From the NCBI GenBank assembly GCA_902492935.1, contig CABUNJ010000021.1, positions 1-46,033 of the forward strand: 46,033 bases of DNA. The letters are read 5' to 3'. Both the position numbers and the translations under genes were made by a program. Origin of the DNA: an uncultured Collinsella sp. GTDB taxonomy: Bacteria; Actinomycetota; Coriobacteriia; Coriobacteriales; Coriobacteriaceae. The first letter of the stretch is position 1. Each line of letters begins with the position of its first letter. Positions 44,978 through 46,033 of this stretch are shown one piece after another. The notes under the pieces were generated by a model. It saw nothing but the letters and a program-made list of their open reading frames with translations, was not told the origin of the DNA and ran no database searches.

Positions 44978-45807
44978 GCGCAGCTCTTTTCCTCATAGGC
45001 CTTGAGGGACTCGCCCTCTTCGGAACGGTAAGCGGCCTGGCGGGCACGAAGGTCATCCCAGTCGACCAGGGTAGCATCGAAGTCGGGGCCGTCGACGCAA
45101 GCGAACTTGGTCACGCCGCCCACCTCGACGCGGCAGCAGCCGCACATGCCGGTGCCGTCAACCATGATGGGGTTGAGGGACGCGGTGATGGGGGTGTCGT
45201 ACTTCTGGGCGGTGAGGGTCGAGAACTTCATCATCGGAACGGGGCCGACGCAGAAGACCTGGCTCACGGCCTTGTCCTGCAGCAGACGCTCCAGCGGAGC
45301 GGTGACAACGCCCTGCTCGCCGTAGGAGCCGTCGTCAGTGGTGATGTGGATGTGGTCCTCGTCGAGGAGCTCGCGGAACTGGTCCTCCATGAGCAGGAGG
45401 TCCTTGGTGCGGGCGCCCATGATGGCGTGCACCTCGTGGCCGGTCTCGACCAGGTGCTTGGCGACCGGGAAGGCAATTGCCAGGCCGACGCCGCCGCCAA
45501 TGACGGCGCAGGGGCCCTCGGCCATCTCGGTGGGAACGCCCAGCGGGCCCACGACGTCGCGCAGCGACTCGCCGGCCTCGTAGGTGGAAAGCATCTCGGT
45601 GGTCTTGCCGATCACCATGAAGATGAACTCGACCCAGCCCTCGTCACCGTTCCAGCCGGCCAGGGTAAACGGGACGCGCTCGCCCGTCTCGTTGGCGCGA
45701 ACCATGAGGAACTGTCCAGCGTGCGCATGCTTGGCGATTGCGGGCGCCTCGATGCGGAACTTGAACACCTTCTCCGAGAACTGCGTCTTCTCCAGGATCT
45801 TATACAT
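44968..45807 (-). CDS. nfnA: NfnA, FAD/NAD-binding small subunit
   Basis: A 279-residue protein like dihydroorotate dehydrogenase electron-transfer subunit. The FAD site is HAGQFLMVRANETGERVPFTLAGW; the NAD site starts at CAVIGGGVGLAIAFPVAKHL. A [2Fe-2S] motif, DGTGMCGCCRVEVGGVTKFACVDGPDFD (about residues 218-245), with the Asp-bearing variant, is characteristic of NfnA. GAGAGGGG lies 5 nt before the ATG. First gene of the nfnAB unit; no pyrD is nearby, which favours NfnA over PyrK. Confidence 0.92.
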   Translation of the reverse strand: MYKILEKTQFSEKVFKFRIEAPAIAKHAHAGQFLMVRANETGERVPFTLAGWNGDEGWVEFIFMVIGKTTEMLSTYEAGESLRDVVGPLGVPTEMAEGPCAVIGGGVGLAIAFPVAKHLVETGHEVHAIMGARTKDLLLMEDQFRELLDEDHIHITTDDGSYGEQGVVTAPLERLLQDKAVSQVFCVGPVPMMKFSTLTAQKYDTPITASLNPIMVDGTGMCGCCRVEVGGVTKFACVDGPDFDATLVDWDDLRARQAAYRSEEGESLKAYEEKSCACH

Positions 45808-45918
45808 AGAACCCCTCTCTTGTTAGGGCTGCCGAACCGTGCCTCCACGGAAATGGACGGTAGCCCGAGTAAAACCGTACGCGCACAGGCGTTGTGCAGA
45901 CATACGGTGCAAATTATA
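45808..45918 (-). promoter_or_regulatory. nfnAB promoter and structured leader
   Basis: A perfect -10 TATAAT (45913-45918, minus) heads a leader of about 100 nt. In it CCGTA..TACGG encloses GCACAACGCCTGTGC, and GGGCT..AGCCC encloses ACCGT..ACGGT, the latter ending close to the ribosome site. The -35 box is poor. The two hairpins could be regulatory, but match no riboswitch I know. Confidence 0.45.
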
Positions 45919-46017
45919 CCCTCATGGACATGCTGTTTACGTGTGTCTTCGGCGGTTGGGAGCAGGGTTTATCCACTTCCTTGATTGTCATTTTCATTGC
46001 AACAGCCTCAGGACTCA

Positions 46018-46033
46018 GCGCAACGCGTTGCGC
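46018..46033. other. 16-bp perfect palindrome at right edge
   Basis: GCGCAACGCGTTGCGC is self-complementary over 16 bp at the window end. It could be an operator of nfnAB (100 bp upstream of its -10 box) or of a gene outside the window. Confidence 0.4.

Overview
The window reads as a chromosomal segment of a GC-rich gut actinobacterium of class Coriobacteriia, most like Collinsella. That call rests on recalled protein-family resemblance and codon habit (strong G/C third positions, Shine-Dalgarno sites of the GAGGA/AAGGAG type, occasional TTG/GTG starts), not on a database search. Nearly everything is housekeeping or core metabolism. There is no prophage, no intact transposase, no CRISPR-Cas and no rRNA gene.

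Layout: 1-510 holds a small tRNA cluster (Ile-GAT, Ala-TGC, a second identical Ile-GAT). 620-3946 carries a bifunctional-nuclease-domain protein, two unknown small proteins and the GTPase TypA/BipA. 4075-6016 (minus) has a bactofilin-like membrane protein and a TRIC/UPF0126 membrane protein. 6182-6607 has a hairpin-rich element with a tRNA-like end facing two tRNA-Ser genes. 7113-8801 is the rpsF-ssb-rpsR-rplI operon, followed by dnaB. 10511-13937 has purA, purD and a Nudix hydrolase. 14019-16773 has an ABC exporter and an unknown membrane-anchored protein. 16985-21740 is carAB behind a PyrR-type RNA element. 22648-29060 is a giant surface glycoside hydrolase (GH31) gene, broken by one frameshift and flanked by repeats. 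29350-36585 has purE, a class B sortase, a MoaE-like gene, a CmpB-type permease, then purF-purM-purN. 36738-42405 has a lone PTS EIIA, a PrsA-like foldase, a YqeY-like protein and a polar amino acid ABC transporter. 42483-45807 has a cytidylate-kinase-like protein and, on the minus strand, nfnB/nfnA.

Together the genes give six enzymes of purine synthesis (purF, D, N, M, E and the AMP-branch enzyme purA) scattered over about 26 kb, carbamoyl-phosphate synthesis under apparent pyrimidine control, redox balancing by electron bifurcation (NfnAB), amino acid uptake, and cell-surface display: an IPNTG-tailed hydrolase with a sortase two genes downstream.

The most unusual material is intergenic. 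A regular array at 43210-43427 has three 57-bp palindromic units with conserved 16-nt arms and variable centres of exactly 25 nt, and is bracketed by two members of a 33-nt palindrome family (third member at 4035). A perfect 29-bp inverted repeat lies at 39193-39259 with the same CTGTCCCC core. A 42-bp near-identical direct repeat, each copy followed by a long hairpin, brackets the GH31 gene. A three-hairpin element at 6182-6315 ends in a copy of a tRNA-Ser 3' part.
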